Part shown: piece by piece, positions 8,055 through 15,416 of the stretch
How the letters are laid out: each line of letters begins with the position of its first letter
Position numbering within the stretch: the stretch's first letter is position 1
Assembly (NCBI GenBank): GCA_947497495.1
Contig: CANMGT010000005.1
Location: 146,396 to 210,395, forward strand
Direction: 5' to 3'
Length of the DNA stretch: 64,000 nucleotides
Source of the DNA: an uncultured Lentibacter sp.
GTDB taxonomy: Bacteria > Pseudomonadota > Alphaproteobacteria > Rhodobacterales > Rhodobacteraceae
Position numbers and translations under genes: made by a program
The notes under the pieces: model-generated
Databases searched by the model: none
Seen by the model: only the letters and a program-made list of their open reading frames with translations
What the model was told of the DNA's origin: nothing

Positions 8055-9020
8055 ATGAGACCAGCCCTTGATCAGCGTTTCCCCTGGAACCTTGACTGGA
8101 ACCTGCTGCGAACATTCATGGTGGTTGTCGAGCAGAAGGGCATCTCCAAGGCGGCACATTTTCTGGGCCTGAAACAACCGACCATTTCCGCAGCTCTCAA
8201 GCGGCTTGAGGAGCACACGGGCCAGACGCTTATAATACGCAAACCAAACGAGTTTTCACTCACGCGGTCCGGGCAGGTGCTCTATACGGAATGCGCAAAA
8301 ATCTTCGGAACGGTCTCGCAGCTTCCGTCGCTTCTTGATCAGGCTCACGCCGAGCTTCGCGGGCATCTGTCAATTGCCATAACAAGCCATGTGGTCTGCA
8401 AGCACTTCGACGACTTTATGAACAGGTTTTCGAGCCAGCACCCTCAAGTGACCTACTCGTTTTCGGTTACGGAAAGCGACGAGGTTGAAATTACAGTCTC
8501 GCAAAACCGCGCAAGCTTTGGCATTTGCCTGCTGCCCGCCGCGCCCAAACATCTGGAGTCGCTCATTTTGTATCGTGAGTTCTTCGGGCTCTTTTGCGGG
8601 ACGCGCCACCCGCTTTTCGATGCGCCGGAAATTGCCCCGCAAGATCTTCAGGACGAGCCCTTCGTGGCGTTTCAAACCGAAGCCGAGGGCCGCCCTTTGG
8701 AGGCCATATCGCGACTGCGCTCGCATCTTGGCCTCGCCAACAGTCGACGGGGGATGTCCTCAAGCCTCAATGAAATCCGGCGCATGATCATGGCAAATAT
8801 TGGCATCGGCTCGTTGCCGCTGCACGTTGCCAAGCCCGATGTTGTGGTTGGAAACCTTCGCCAGCTGCCCCCTTATGATGACCTGCCGCTCGTGAATATC
8901 TACCTCATCAGCAACCCCAACCGCCGCCAGTCTGACGCCGAAGCCACCTTCCTGTCAGCCTGTGTGAAGGAGATATCTGCGATCGACATTGCAGAACGCA
9001 CTTATGGAGCCACAGGGTAG
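8055..9020 (+). CDS. LysR family transcriptional regulator
   Basis: This 321-residue protein has an N-terminal winged helix-turn-helix (about residues 15-75, including SKAAHFLGLKQPTISAALKRLE) and a C-terminal type 2 periplasmic-binding-like effector domain. GAGGAAA lies just upstream of the ATG. It is transcribed away from the ABC/aminotransferase/CoA-transferase operon, which is the standard arrangement for a pathway-specific LysR. Its inducer is probably the transported compound or a breakdown product. It overlaps or abuts the next gene. Confidence 0.93.
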   Translation: MRPALDQRFPWNLDWNLLRTFMVVVEQKGISKAAHFLGLKQPTISAALKRLEEHTGQTLIIRKPNEFSLTRSGQVLYTECAKIFGTVSQLPSLLDQAHAELRGHLSIAITSHVVCKHFDDFMNRFSSQHPQVTYSFSVTESDEVEITVSQNRASFGICLLPAAPKHLESLILYREFFGLFCGTRHPLFDAPEIAPQDLQDEPFVAFQTEAEGRPLEAISRLRSHLGLANSRRGMSSSLNEIRRMIMANIGIGSLPLHVAKPDVVVGNLRQLPPYDDLPLVNIYLISNPNRRQSDAEATFLSACVKEISAIDIAERTYGATG

Positions 9021-9021
9021 A

Positions 9022-9531
9022 ATGACCGGAACAGCAGAGATCAGATTGGCCAGCCCGCAAGACGCAGAGGCCATCACGGAAATGCTGGCCTGTCTTGCAG
9101 AAGAGATGGGCGACGCAAGAGAGTTCGCGTCAACACCTGAGGCGATCCGCCAGCATGGCTTCGGGCCCAATGCGCTGTTTTCAGTCATGCTCGCCAAGGG
9201 GGGCGGGTTGTCGCTGTTTTTCCCGCATTTTTCCACGACGCGCGGACAGCCGGGCGTCTATGTGCAGGACTTGTGGGTTGGCCCTGATCAGCGCGGACAA
9301 AATCTCGGCGCGCGTTTGCTTTCGGCGACGGCGGCGCATGGAGCGCAAAGCTGGGGCGCGCGTTACATGGGGTTGACGACACATGGCCACAACGCTTCGG
9401 CGCGCCGCTTTTACCAAGGTCTGGGGTTTGTCAGCGCCGAGGATGATGTCCCAATGACGTTATCCGGCCCAAACTTTTTGTCCTTTGCAGGGACAGCAGA
9501 AAGTGAACAAGGCAGAGCAGACAAACCTTAG
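9022..9531 (+). CDS. GNAT family N-acetyltransferase
   Basis: This protein of about 169 residues has the GNAT fold. YVQDLWVGPDQRGQNLGARLL carries the acetyl-CoA pyrophosphate-binding motif (RGQNLG), and ARRFYQGLGF is the C-terminal conserved motif. I placed the start at ATG 9022, directly after the lysR stop; an in-frame ATG at 9004 would overlap lysR. The acceptor is unknown. Being co-directional with the regulator, it may be part of the same unit, but nothing ties it to the pathway. Confidence 0.85.
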   Translation: MTGTAEIRLASPQDAEAITEMLACLAEEMGDAREFASTPEAIRQHGFGPNALFSVMLAKGGGLSLFFPHFSTTRGQPGVYVQDLWVGPDQRGQNLGARLLSATAAHGAQSWGARYMGLTTHGHNASARRFYQGLGFVSAEDDVPMTLSGPNFLSFAGTAESEQGRADKP

Positions 9532-9627
9532 AGTTGTTTGGGCGTAGCCTGTTTGGCAGCGCGCCTTGAGCCGGAAGCAACGCTTCGTTTGCCAGTGGTC
9601 AAAAGCCCGTCTTCTGCTCGGCTCACA

Positions 9628-10680
9628 TTACTCAGCCGGCTGGAAGCCTTCGATGAGGTGCCGCAGGCCCAGAGCCGCGCCTGCGAAGATGGCGGCGAAG
9701 GTGACGGGGGCGGAGTAGCTGAGGGTTGAAAACGCCGAGAGGCCCTGACCGACGGTGCAGCCCATAGCCAACACAGCGCCTGCGCCCATCAGCATTGCGC
9801 CTAAGATCTGGCGTTTCAGCTCGCGCGGGTCTTCGCAGGCTTCCCATCGGAAGTGCCCCTTGATGAGCGAGCCCATGAAGGCGCCCAGCAGTACGCCTCC
9901 AACCGAGCCAACAGCGAAGGAGGGAAGGCGGGCGGAGGATGTCATCGCGTAGAGCAGGGTTTCACCAACGGGGGCCGAGTAGCTGTGGCTGACGAAGTCA
10001 TAGGCTTCAAAGCCGTATGTCGCGATATAACCGCTCGCCGCCCATCCCGAGACTATCGCAAGCCCGACGACAACACCCCAAAGGGCCGAGGCGGGGCTTT
10101 CTTTCATTTCCTGCGAGGCCAGCGACAGCAGGATGATCACCGCGCCGATCGCCATGCCAAGCGCGGCGATTCCAAAGCCTGTGGCACCGGCGAGTGCGTG
10201 CACAATGCCGGGCGGGGTGACGGCATCTGTTTGTAAAAACAGGTAGTTGCGCAGGTATGAGAGCGGGCCCGAGAGCACGACATAGGCCGAAACGCCCATC
10301 ACCAGCACCAGCACGAAGGCGCGCATGTCGCCGCCGCCGAGGCGGGCCAGCGCGCCGTAACCGCAGTTGCCCGCAAGGGCCATGCCATAGCCGAACATCA
10401 GCCCGCCAATGATAGAGGCGAGGGGCATCCATGTGATCGAGAGGTAAAAGCTGCGCTCGATTTCAACCAGCCCTGTGCCGACAAGCGCGTAGGTTCCGAA
10501 AATGCCGACACCTATGGCCAGCGTCCACATCCGCATCCGCAAGGAGCTGTCGGCATAGAGCATGTCCTCGATAGCGCCCATGGTGCAAAAGCGGCCCAAG
10601 CGCGCTGCAAGGCCGAGGAAGACACCGCCGAACACGCCCGCAAGCGTGATGAACGCGCTTTCAGAGAGATATTCCAGCAT
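9628..10680 (-). CDS. soxT: YeeE/YedE family transporter, SoxT
   Basis: This 350-residue polytopic membrane protein belongs to the YeeE/YedE (TsuA-type) family that moves thiosulfate or other sulfur species. Conserved cysteines are in GRFCTMGAIEDM (Cys32), AGNCGYGALARLGGGD (Cys106) and MGCTVGQGLSAFS (Cys308), matching the family's cysteine relay. It lies 26 bases after soxR, in the soxS-soxR-soxT order known from Paracoccus-type sox loci. It probably imports a sulfur compound or a signal for SoxR. Confidence 0.9.
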   Translation of the reverse strand: MLEYLSESAFITLAGVFGGVFLGLAARLGRFCTMGAIEDMLYADSSLRMRMWTLAIGVGIFGTYALVGTGLVEIERSFYLSITWMPLASIIGGLMFGYGMALAGNCGYGALARLGGGDMRAFVLVLVMGVSAYVVLSGPLSYLRNYLFLQTDAVTPPGIVHALAGATGFGIAALGMAIGAVIILLSLASQEMKESPASALWGVVVGLAIVSGWAASGYIATYGFEAYDFVSHSYSAPVGETLLYAMTSSARLPSFAVGSVGGVLLGAFMGSLIKGHFRWEACEDPRELKRQILGAMLMGAGAVLAMGCTVGQGLSAFSTLSYSAPVTFAAIFAGAALGLRHLIEGFQPAE

Positions 10681-10706
10681 GCCTTACCTCCCCTTGCTGT
10701 GGTGGC

Positions 10707-11045
10707 TCAGTCGTCTTGGTCGCAAAACAGCTCGTAAACCAATTCGAGGATACGCTTAGGGCGGTTGTCTGCAAGTCGATAGAAGATCGCCTTGCCTTCG
10801 CGCCGCGGGATCACCAGACCCTCAAGGCGCAAGCGCGACAGCTGTTGGCTGACGGCGGCCTGACGTGCGGAGAGCAGGCTTTCAAGCTCGGTGACCGACT
10901 TCTCGCCAGTCACAAGGTGACAGAGGATCATCAGACGGCCTTCATGGCTCACTGTTTTGAGAAAATTCGACGCGGTTGTCGCGTTGTCCATGAAGCGGTC
11001 AAGCTCTTGGTCGGTCAGATCTTCGCTGAACTGGGGAAGTCCCAT
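10707..11045 (-). CDS. soxR: ArsR/SmtB-family sulfur-responsive repressor SoxR (SqrR/BigR type)
   Basis: This 112-residue winged-helix repressor has its recognition region around RQAAVSQQLSRLRLEGL. Cys42 (in MILCHL) and Cys108 (in ELFCDQ) lie 66 residues apart, matching the Cys pair that senses persulfide in SqrR (Cys41/Cys107) and its SoxR and BigR relatives; no metal-site motif is evident. In other organisms the sox version represses the soxSV and soxWX intergenic promoters and is released by reactive sulfur. It lies between soxS and soxT on the minus strand. Confidence 0.93.
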   Translation of the reverse strand: MGLPQFSEDLTDQELDRFMDNATTASNFLKTVSHEGRLMILCHLVTGEKSVTELESLLSARQAAVSQQLSRLRLEGLVIPRREGKAIFYRLADNRPKRILELVYELFCDQDD

Positions 11046-11096
11046 GGTGTGTCCCTCATGTCTGCCCGTGTGCCGTTTCTACCGGCTTGTCTCGGG

Positions 11097-11531
11097 TCAG
11101 TTCGTTGTCGCGTCTGTGTCTTCGCCAGTTGCGGTTTCTTCAAGTGTCTCGGTGTAATTTGTCTTGGCCTTTAGCATCATGTCGAGCAGACCCCAAAAGA
11201 AATCTTCACCGGGATAGCCCTCAATACGGCCAATTTCGCTATTATTCTCCAGCAAAATGAAGGTTGGGGTGAAATTTACCTTACGTGCATATGTGACGCC
11301 TTCGGGCGGGCCTTTGTGCAAATCCGCCAGGCGCAGGGGGGCAAATGTGCCTTCCGATGTCTTGGGGTAGATCGGCCCGACAGTTGCCTTCCACTCGATG
11401 CAGTAGTGGCAGCCGGCTTGCTCGACCATCAAAAGCTCTGTGCGTGGCGCATCCTCGGCTGCGGCCGGAAGAGCGAGCGCGACCAGCATTGCCAGAAGCA
11501 GGCCGAAAGGAGCTAGGAAACGTGCGAACAT
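11097..11531 (-). CDS. soxS: Periplasmic thioredoxin-like protein SoxS
   Basis: This 144-residue protein has a signal peptide (hydrophobic stretch, cleavage near AAAED) and a thioredoxin-like fold with the redox motif CHYC at 41-44 and a cis-proline segment FTPTFIL. SoxS is needed in Paracoccus to keep SoxY reductively active. It heads the minus-strand soxS-soxR-soxT unit and is divergent from soxV, whose product supplies electrons across the membrane. Confidence 0.9.
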   Translation of the reverse strand: MFARFLAPFGLLLAMLVALALPAAAEDAPRTELLMVEQAGCHYCIEWKATVGPIYPKTSEGTFAPLRLADLHKGPPEGVTYARKVNFTPTFILLENNSEIGRIEGYPGEDFFWGLLDMMLKAKTNYTETLEETATGEDTDATTN

Positions 11532-11572
11532 GCGCTGAGACTCATTGACTGTTGAAACACACTCAACATAAT

Positions 11573-11588
11573 CTGAATATGTGAATTC
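11573..11588. promoter_or_regulatory. AT-rich dyad in soxS-soxV divergent promoter region
   Basis: CTGAATATGTGAATTC lies in the 78-base soxS/soxV gap, with a second inverted pair GTTGA/TCAAC just before it (11551-11567). SoxR is known to bind this intergenic region in other sox loci. The match to ATTC-N8-GAAT is poor here, so this is only a candidate weak operator or promoter element. Confidence 0.3.
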
Positions 11589-11609
11589 TTCAAGGGAGGG
11601 GAGCAGCCC

Positions 11610-12350
11610 ATGATGGGTGACGTTACATATTGGGGCGCTGCTCTGGCGGGGCTGGTTGCTTTCTTTACCCCCTGCATTTTGCCGATGGTGCCGTTTTACC
11701 TGAGTTATATGGCGGGCATCTCCATGAGCGAGCTGCGCGAGGAGGGCGACATTGCCCCCGGTGCGCAGAAGCGGTTGGTTATTTCGGCGGTGATGTTTGC
11801 GCTGGGTGTCACCACGATCTTCATGCTGCTTGGTCTTGGGGCCACGGCGCTGGGCCAGACGTTTGGTCAGTGGAAAGACACGCTAAGCTATGTGGCGGCT
11901 GCGGTTATCTTCTTGTTCGGGCTTCATTTTCTCGGCGTTATCCGGATCGGCTTTCTGTATCGCGAGGCGCGGATGGAGAGCAAGGCCGACCCCTCGACAG
12001 TGTTTGGCGCTTACATCATGGGCCTTGCCTTTGGCTTTGGCTGGACAGCCTGCGTCGGCCCGGTGCTGGCGACGATCCTTATGATGGCGTCCGGCATGGG
12101 CGAGCTGTGGCGCGGCGCCTTGCTTTTGGCGGTGTTCGGCCTTGGCATGACAACGCCCTTTGTTGTGGCGGCGCTGTTTGCAAAGCCCTTCCTCGGGGCG
12201 ATGGGCCGTTTCCGCCAGTATCAGGGCGCTGTTGAAAAGGTGATGGGCGTGATGCTGATCATCTTTGCGATCTTGATTGCGACCAACTCGGTTTCGATCA
12301 TTTCGAATTGGTTGATAGAGGTTATGCCGAGCTTCCAGACACTTGGTTAA
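11610..12350 (+). CDS. soxV: CcdA-type thiol-disulfide transporter SoxV
   Basis: This 246-residue protein has about six membrane segments and belongs to the CcdA/DsbD-beta family. It moves reductant from cytoplasmic thioredoxin to periplasmic SoxW/SoxS. Its two redox cysteines are Cys22 (FTPCILPM) and Cys148 (WTACVGP), the pair conserved in CcdA. A GGGGAG site precedes the ATG. It is the first gene of the plus-strand sox operon, followed by soxW. Confidence 0.94.
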   Translation: MMGDVTYWGAALAGLVAFFTPCILPMVPFYLSYMAGISMSELREEGDIAPGAQKRLVISAVMFALGVTTIFMLLGLGATALGQTFGQWKDTLSYVAAAVIFLFGLHFLGVIRIGFLYREARMESKADPSTVFGAYIMGLAFGFGWTACVGPVLATILMMASGMGELWRGALLLAVFGLGMTTPFVVAALFAKPFLGAMGRFRQYQGAVEKVMGVMLIIFAILIATNSVSIISNWLIEVMPSFQTLG

Positions 12351-12383
12351 GTGGACTGGGGCGGCGTTCAAGGGAGAGAGAGT

Positions 12384-12947
12384 ATGAAACGGATTTTAGC
12401 GACACTTCTGGCAGTTTGCCTTGCGCTGCCCTTGGTGGCAGCGACGGTTGGCGACGACGGGCTGCACAAAGCTCCCTGGATGCGCGACACCTTCAAAGAC
12501 CTGCGTGAAGACCTCGAGGAGGCGAACGCCGAGGGCAAGCGCCTTGCCATCATCATCGAGCAGCGCGGCTGTATCTACTGCAAGAAGATGCACGAGGAAG
12601 TTTTCCCCGACCCGGATATTGACGCTTACATCCGCGAAAACTTTTTCGTCGTACAAATTAATATGTATGGCGACGTCGAAGTGACAGATTTTGACGGCGA
12701 AACACTCGCGGAGAAAGATATTGTTAAGAAGTGGGGTGCATTGTTCACTCCATTGATGATGTATTTTCCCGAGAAGGTGGCTGAGGGTGCCACGGCGCCA
12801 CAGGCGGCTGTTGCACAGGTGCCCGGTGCCTTCGGCAAATGGACGACACTCAACATGCTGACCTGGGTGAACGAGAAGGGCTATGAGACGGACGAGCCTT
12901 TCCAGAAATATCACGCACGCATGTTGCAAACGCAACTATCGGAATGA
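12384..12947 (+). CDS. soxW: Periplasmic thioredoxin SoxW
   Basis: This 187-residue thioredoxin-like protein has a signal peptide (MKRILATLLAVCLALPLVAA) and the redox motif CIYC (Cys63, Cys66), followed by GALFTPLMMYF with the cis-proline. It accepts electrons from SoxV and is thought to keep SoxYZ thiols reduced. I chose ATG 12384, which has GGGAGAGAG upstream; an in-frame start at 12351 would put the signal sequence internally. Confidence 0.92.
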   Translation: MKRILATLLAVCLALPLVAATVGDDGLHKAPWMRDTFKDLREDLEEANAEGKRLAIIIEQRGCIYCKKMHEEVFPDPDIDAYIRENFFVVQINMYGDVEVTDFDGETLAEKDIVKKWGALFTPLMMYFPEKVAEGATAPQAAVAQVPGAFGKWTTLNMLTWVNEKGYETDEPFQKYHARMLQTQLSE

Positions 12948-12992
12948 TTCTGTTCCGGTTTGGATCAAAACAATGGAAACAGGCCTAGAGTC

Positions 12993-13030
12993 ACAACAAA
13001 TTTGCAAATTCATTTCTATGAATTTGTTGT
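12993..13030. promoter_or_regulatory. Candidate SoxR (SqrR-type) operator upstream of soxX
   Basis: Nested inverted repeats fill this site. The outer arms are ACAACAAATT and AATTTGTTGT. The inner arms CAAATTCAT/ATGAATTTG contain ATTC (13008-13011), eight bases, then GAAT (13020-13023). This is the ATTC-N8-GAAT form described for SqrR. It sits about 75 bases before soxX, in the soxW-soxX interval that SoxR binds in other bacteria. The sequence is seen directly; regulator binding is inferred. Confidence 0.7.
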
Positions 13031-13106
13031 TGCGCCGCTAGTTCCTGTCAACTACGGTATACAAAGCTAACCTCGCCGTAGAACACGGGTAGCCAAGGGA
13101 GGAAAT

Positions 13107-13583
13107 ATGAGGATTACAACACTTGCACTGGTGGCAACGCTGTCAGCCGGATCGGCATACGCCGAAATGGTTGCGCCTGCTGATGTGAAATTCACCGAAG
13201 ACGGTGCTGTCGAAATGTCCCTCACGGGCGTTGCGGGCAATGCCGAAGAAGGTAAAGCCATTATGGTTTCCAAAAAGTTGGGCAACTGTGTGGCATGCCA
13301 CGCAGCCTCGGCTTACTCGGAAGCGGCTTTCCCCGGGAATGTCGGGCCAAGCCTTGATGGTGTCGCTGACCGTTGGAACCAAGCTGAACTGCGCGGTATC
13401 CTGACGAACTCAAAACTCACATATGAAGGCACAGTCATGCCGGCCTACTACAAGGTTGACGGCTTTACGCGCCCAGGCAATGCCTACACGGGCAAAGCCG
13501 CTGACGACAGTTTTGGCCCGCTGCTTTCTGCGCAGCAAGTCGAAGACGTTGTTGCCTTCCTCATGACAATGAAAGACGGATGA
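13107..13583 (+). CDS. soxX: Sulfur-oxidation cytochrome c SoxX
   Basis: This 158-residue periplasmic monohaem cytochrome c forms, with SoxA, the enzyme that couples thiosulfate oxidatively to SoxY. It has a signal peptide ending near AYAE, the haem motif CVACH (61-65) and a likely axial Met111 (GTVMPAYY). A strong AGGGAGGA site precedes the ATG. It is the first structural gene after a 159-base gap that holds the predicted operator. Confidence 0.95.
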   Translation: MRITTLALVATLSAGSAYAEMVAPADVKFTEDGAVEMSLTGVAGNAEEGKAIMVSKKLGNCVACHAASAYSEAAFPGNVGPSLDGVADRWNQAELRGILTNSKLTYEGTVMPAYYKVDGFTRPGNAYTGKAADDSFGPLLSAQQVEDVVAFLMTMKDG

Positions 13584-13628
13584 TAGGCGGTAAGCCTTTC
13601 ATTTTAAACGATATCTAAGGAGAGAGAC

Positions 13629-14045
13629 ATGGAATTCTCACGACGCGATACACTGGCCCTCGGGGCAGGTGCTGTTGCTCTCGCAGTTCTGCCGTTCCAG
13701 GTGAACGCGGCTGCAGACGAAGCGATTGCGGCCTTCACGGGCGGTGCAGACGTTGCTGAAGGCGGCGTAACACTTACAGCCCCTGAAATTGCTGAAAACG
13801 GTAACACTGTTCCCGTCAGCGTTGATGCGGCAGGCGCCACATCTATCTTGCTGTTGGCGGCGGGCAACCCGACACCGGGTGTTGCAACGTTCAACTTCGG
13901 CGAGCTTGCGGGCAGCCAGAGCGCCTCGACGCGTATTCGCCTTGCAGGCACGCAAGACGTTGTTGCGATTGCCAAAATGGCAGACGGCAGCTTTGCGCGC
14001 GCAGCTTCGACAGTAAAAGTAACAATCGGCGGCTGCGGCGGCTAA
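13629..14045 (+). CDS. soxY: Sulfur carrier protein SoxY
   Basis: This 138-residue periplasmic carrier has a twin-arginine leader (SRRDTLALGAGAVAL) and ends in the hallmark GGCGG. Cys136 is the swinging-arm residue to which sulfur intermediates are bound. It forms the SoxYZ complex with the next gene product, 17 bases downstream. Length and C-terminus are fully typical. Confidence 0.96.
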   Translation: MEFSRRDTLALGAGAVALAVLPFQVNAAADEAIAAFTGGADVAEGGVTLTAPEIAENGNTVPVSVDAAGATSILLLAAGNPTPGVATFNFGELAGSQSASTRIRLAGTQDVVAIAKMADGSFARAASTVKVTIGGCGG

Positions 14046-14062
14046 TTTAGGAGACTTAAGAC

Positions 14063-14392
14063 ATGGCAGATGGTGTAAAACCCCGCGTCAAAGCGCCTAA
14101 AAAGGCAGCAGCTGGTGACGTTGTAACTCTGAAAACCCTGATCAGCCACAAAATGGAATCAGGTCAACGCAAAGACAAAGACGGTAACTTGATCCCACGT
14201 TCGATCATCAACCGTTTCACCTGCGCGTTTAACGGCAAAAGCATTGTCGATGTGACACTCGAAGCAGCGATCTCGACAAACCCATACTTCGAATTCGAAG
14301 CGACCATTCCTGAAGCCGGTGACCTCGAGTTCACTTGGTATGACGATGATGGCTCGGTATACGAAGACAAAAAGTCGGTCGCGATCGGCTGA
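14063..14392 (+). CDS. soxZ: Thiosulfate oxidation carrier complex protein SoxZ
   Basis: This 109-residue partner of SoxY has a beta-sandwich fold. It lacks a signal peptide of its own, as usual, because SoxZ is exported together with Tat-exported SoxY. Recognisable segments are VKAPKKAAAGDVVTLKTLISH, NPYFEFEATIPEAGDLEFTW and the C-terminal acidic/serine stretch. AGGAG lies upstream. A small stem-loop follows before soxA. Confidence 0.95.
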   Translation: MADGVKPRVKAPKKAAAGDVVTLKTLISHKMESGQRKDKDGNLIPRSIINRFTCAFNGKSIVDVTLEAAISTNPYFEFEATIPEAGDLEFTWYDDDGSVYEDKKSVAIG

Positions 14393-14409
14393 TCATTAAC
14401 TGCATGGTG

Positions 14410-14433
14410 CCTTGCCCCGAAAGAAGGGCAAGG
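14410..14433 (+). terminator. Stem-loop between soxZ and soxA
   Basis: The 8-base-pair arms CCTTGCCC and GGGCAAGG are separated by a short loop and followed by TGCTTTCC, then the soxA ribosome-binding site. There is no strong T-run, so it is more likely an mRNA stability or attenuation hairpin than a full terminator. Confidence 0.4.
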
Positions 14434-14454
14434 TGCTTTCCAAGGGAGGAATGC

Positions 14455-15306
14455 ATGAACTTCAAGACAATGTCTCTGATCAGTGCCGTCGCGCTCGCTC
14501 TGCCAACACTTGGTATGGCCGACGCGGATGATGACACGCTGGTGATCAACGAAGAAATCAAAATCGTAACCAAAGCTCCGGCCCCGGCCCATCTGGACGG
14601 TGCTCTGGATGAAGTCATTTCTGGCTGGCATTTCCGTGCAGACGGAACGCAAGCCATGGAAATGGATGACTTTGACAACCCGGGCATGCTGGCTGTTGAA
14701 ACGGGCGAAGAGCTCTGGAACACTGTTGAAGGCTCTGAGGACAAGTCCTGTGCGAGCTGTCACGGTGACTCGGCCTCTATGGCAGGTGTGAAAGCCGTTT
14801 ACCCGAAGTGGAACGACGCGGCTGAAGAAGTCTACACCATCCAGATGCAAGTCAACGACTGCCGTGAAAACCGCATGGGTGCAGAACCATGGAAAACCGA
14901 CAAAGGCGGCTCCATTCCGATGGAAGCACTGCTGGCATCGGTTTCACGCGGCATGCCTGTGAACGTCGCAATCGACGGGCCGGCCCAAGCGACTTGGGAG
15001 CATGGCAAAGAGCTTTACTACACACGCACAGGCCAACTCGACCTGAGCTGCGCAAGCTGCCACGAAGACAACTATGGCAACATGATCCGTGCGGATCACC
15101 TCAGCCAGGGCCAGATCAACGGTTTCCCGACTTACCGTTTGAAAAACGCCAAGCTGAACGGTGCTCACAGCCGCTTTAAAGGCTGTATCCGTGACACGCG
15201 TGCCGAAACATACAGCCCAGGTAGCCCCGAGTTTGTGGCACTTGAGCTTTATGTCGCAAGCCGCGGCAACGGTCTGTCTGTCGAGGGGCCTTCAGTCCGT
15301 AACTAA
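14455..15306 (+). CDS. soxA: Dihaem cytochrome c SoxA
   Basis: This 283-residue catalytic subunit of SoxAX has a signal peptide ending around GMADA, two CASCH haem motifs (99-103 and 199-203) and extra cysteines Cys136 (NDCRENR) and Cys244 (KGCIRDTRA). The latter is the family's cysteine that becomes the persulfide haem ligand at the active site. I chose ATG 14455, preceded by GGAGGA; a frame beginning at 14404 crosses a stem-loop and is not conserved. The diheme form is the Rhodobacterales type. Confidence 0.95.
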   Translation: MNFKTMSLISAVALALPTLGMADADDDTLVINEEIKIVTKAPAPAHLDGALDEVISGWHFRADGTQAMEMDDFDNPGMLAVETGEELWNTVEGSEDKSCASCHGDSASMAGVKAVYPKWNDAAEEVYTIQMQVNDCRENRMGAEPWKTDKGGSIPMEALLASVSRGMPVNVAIDGPAQATWEHGKELYYTRTGQLDLSCASCHEDNYGNMIRADHLSQGQINGFPTYRLKNAKLNGAHSRFKGCIRDTRAETYSPGSPEFVALELYVASRGNGLSVEGPSVRN

Positions 15307-15314
15307 ACTTATCC

Positions 15315-15348
15315 GGCCCGCACCGAGCAATTGGTGCGGGCCTTCGTT
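15315..15348 (+). terminator. Terminator-like hairpin between soxA and soxB
   Basis: A 10-base-pair GC-rich stem (GGCCCGCACC/GGTGCGGGCC, 8-base loop) is followed by TTCGTTTG, directly after the soxA stop. It would reduce read-through into soxB, which begins 110 bases after soxA. Imperfect termination or a separate soxB promoter is implied. Confidence 0.65.
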
Positions 15349-15416
15349 TGTCAAAACGCATTAGATTTTGTGCATATGTTGTGCCGCTAATGCATCTTAA
15401 ATGAAGGGTTCAAACC

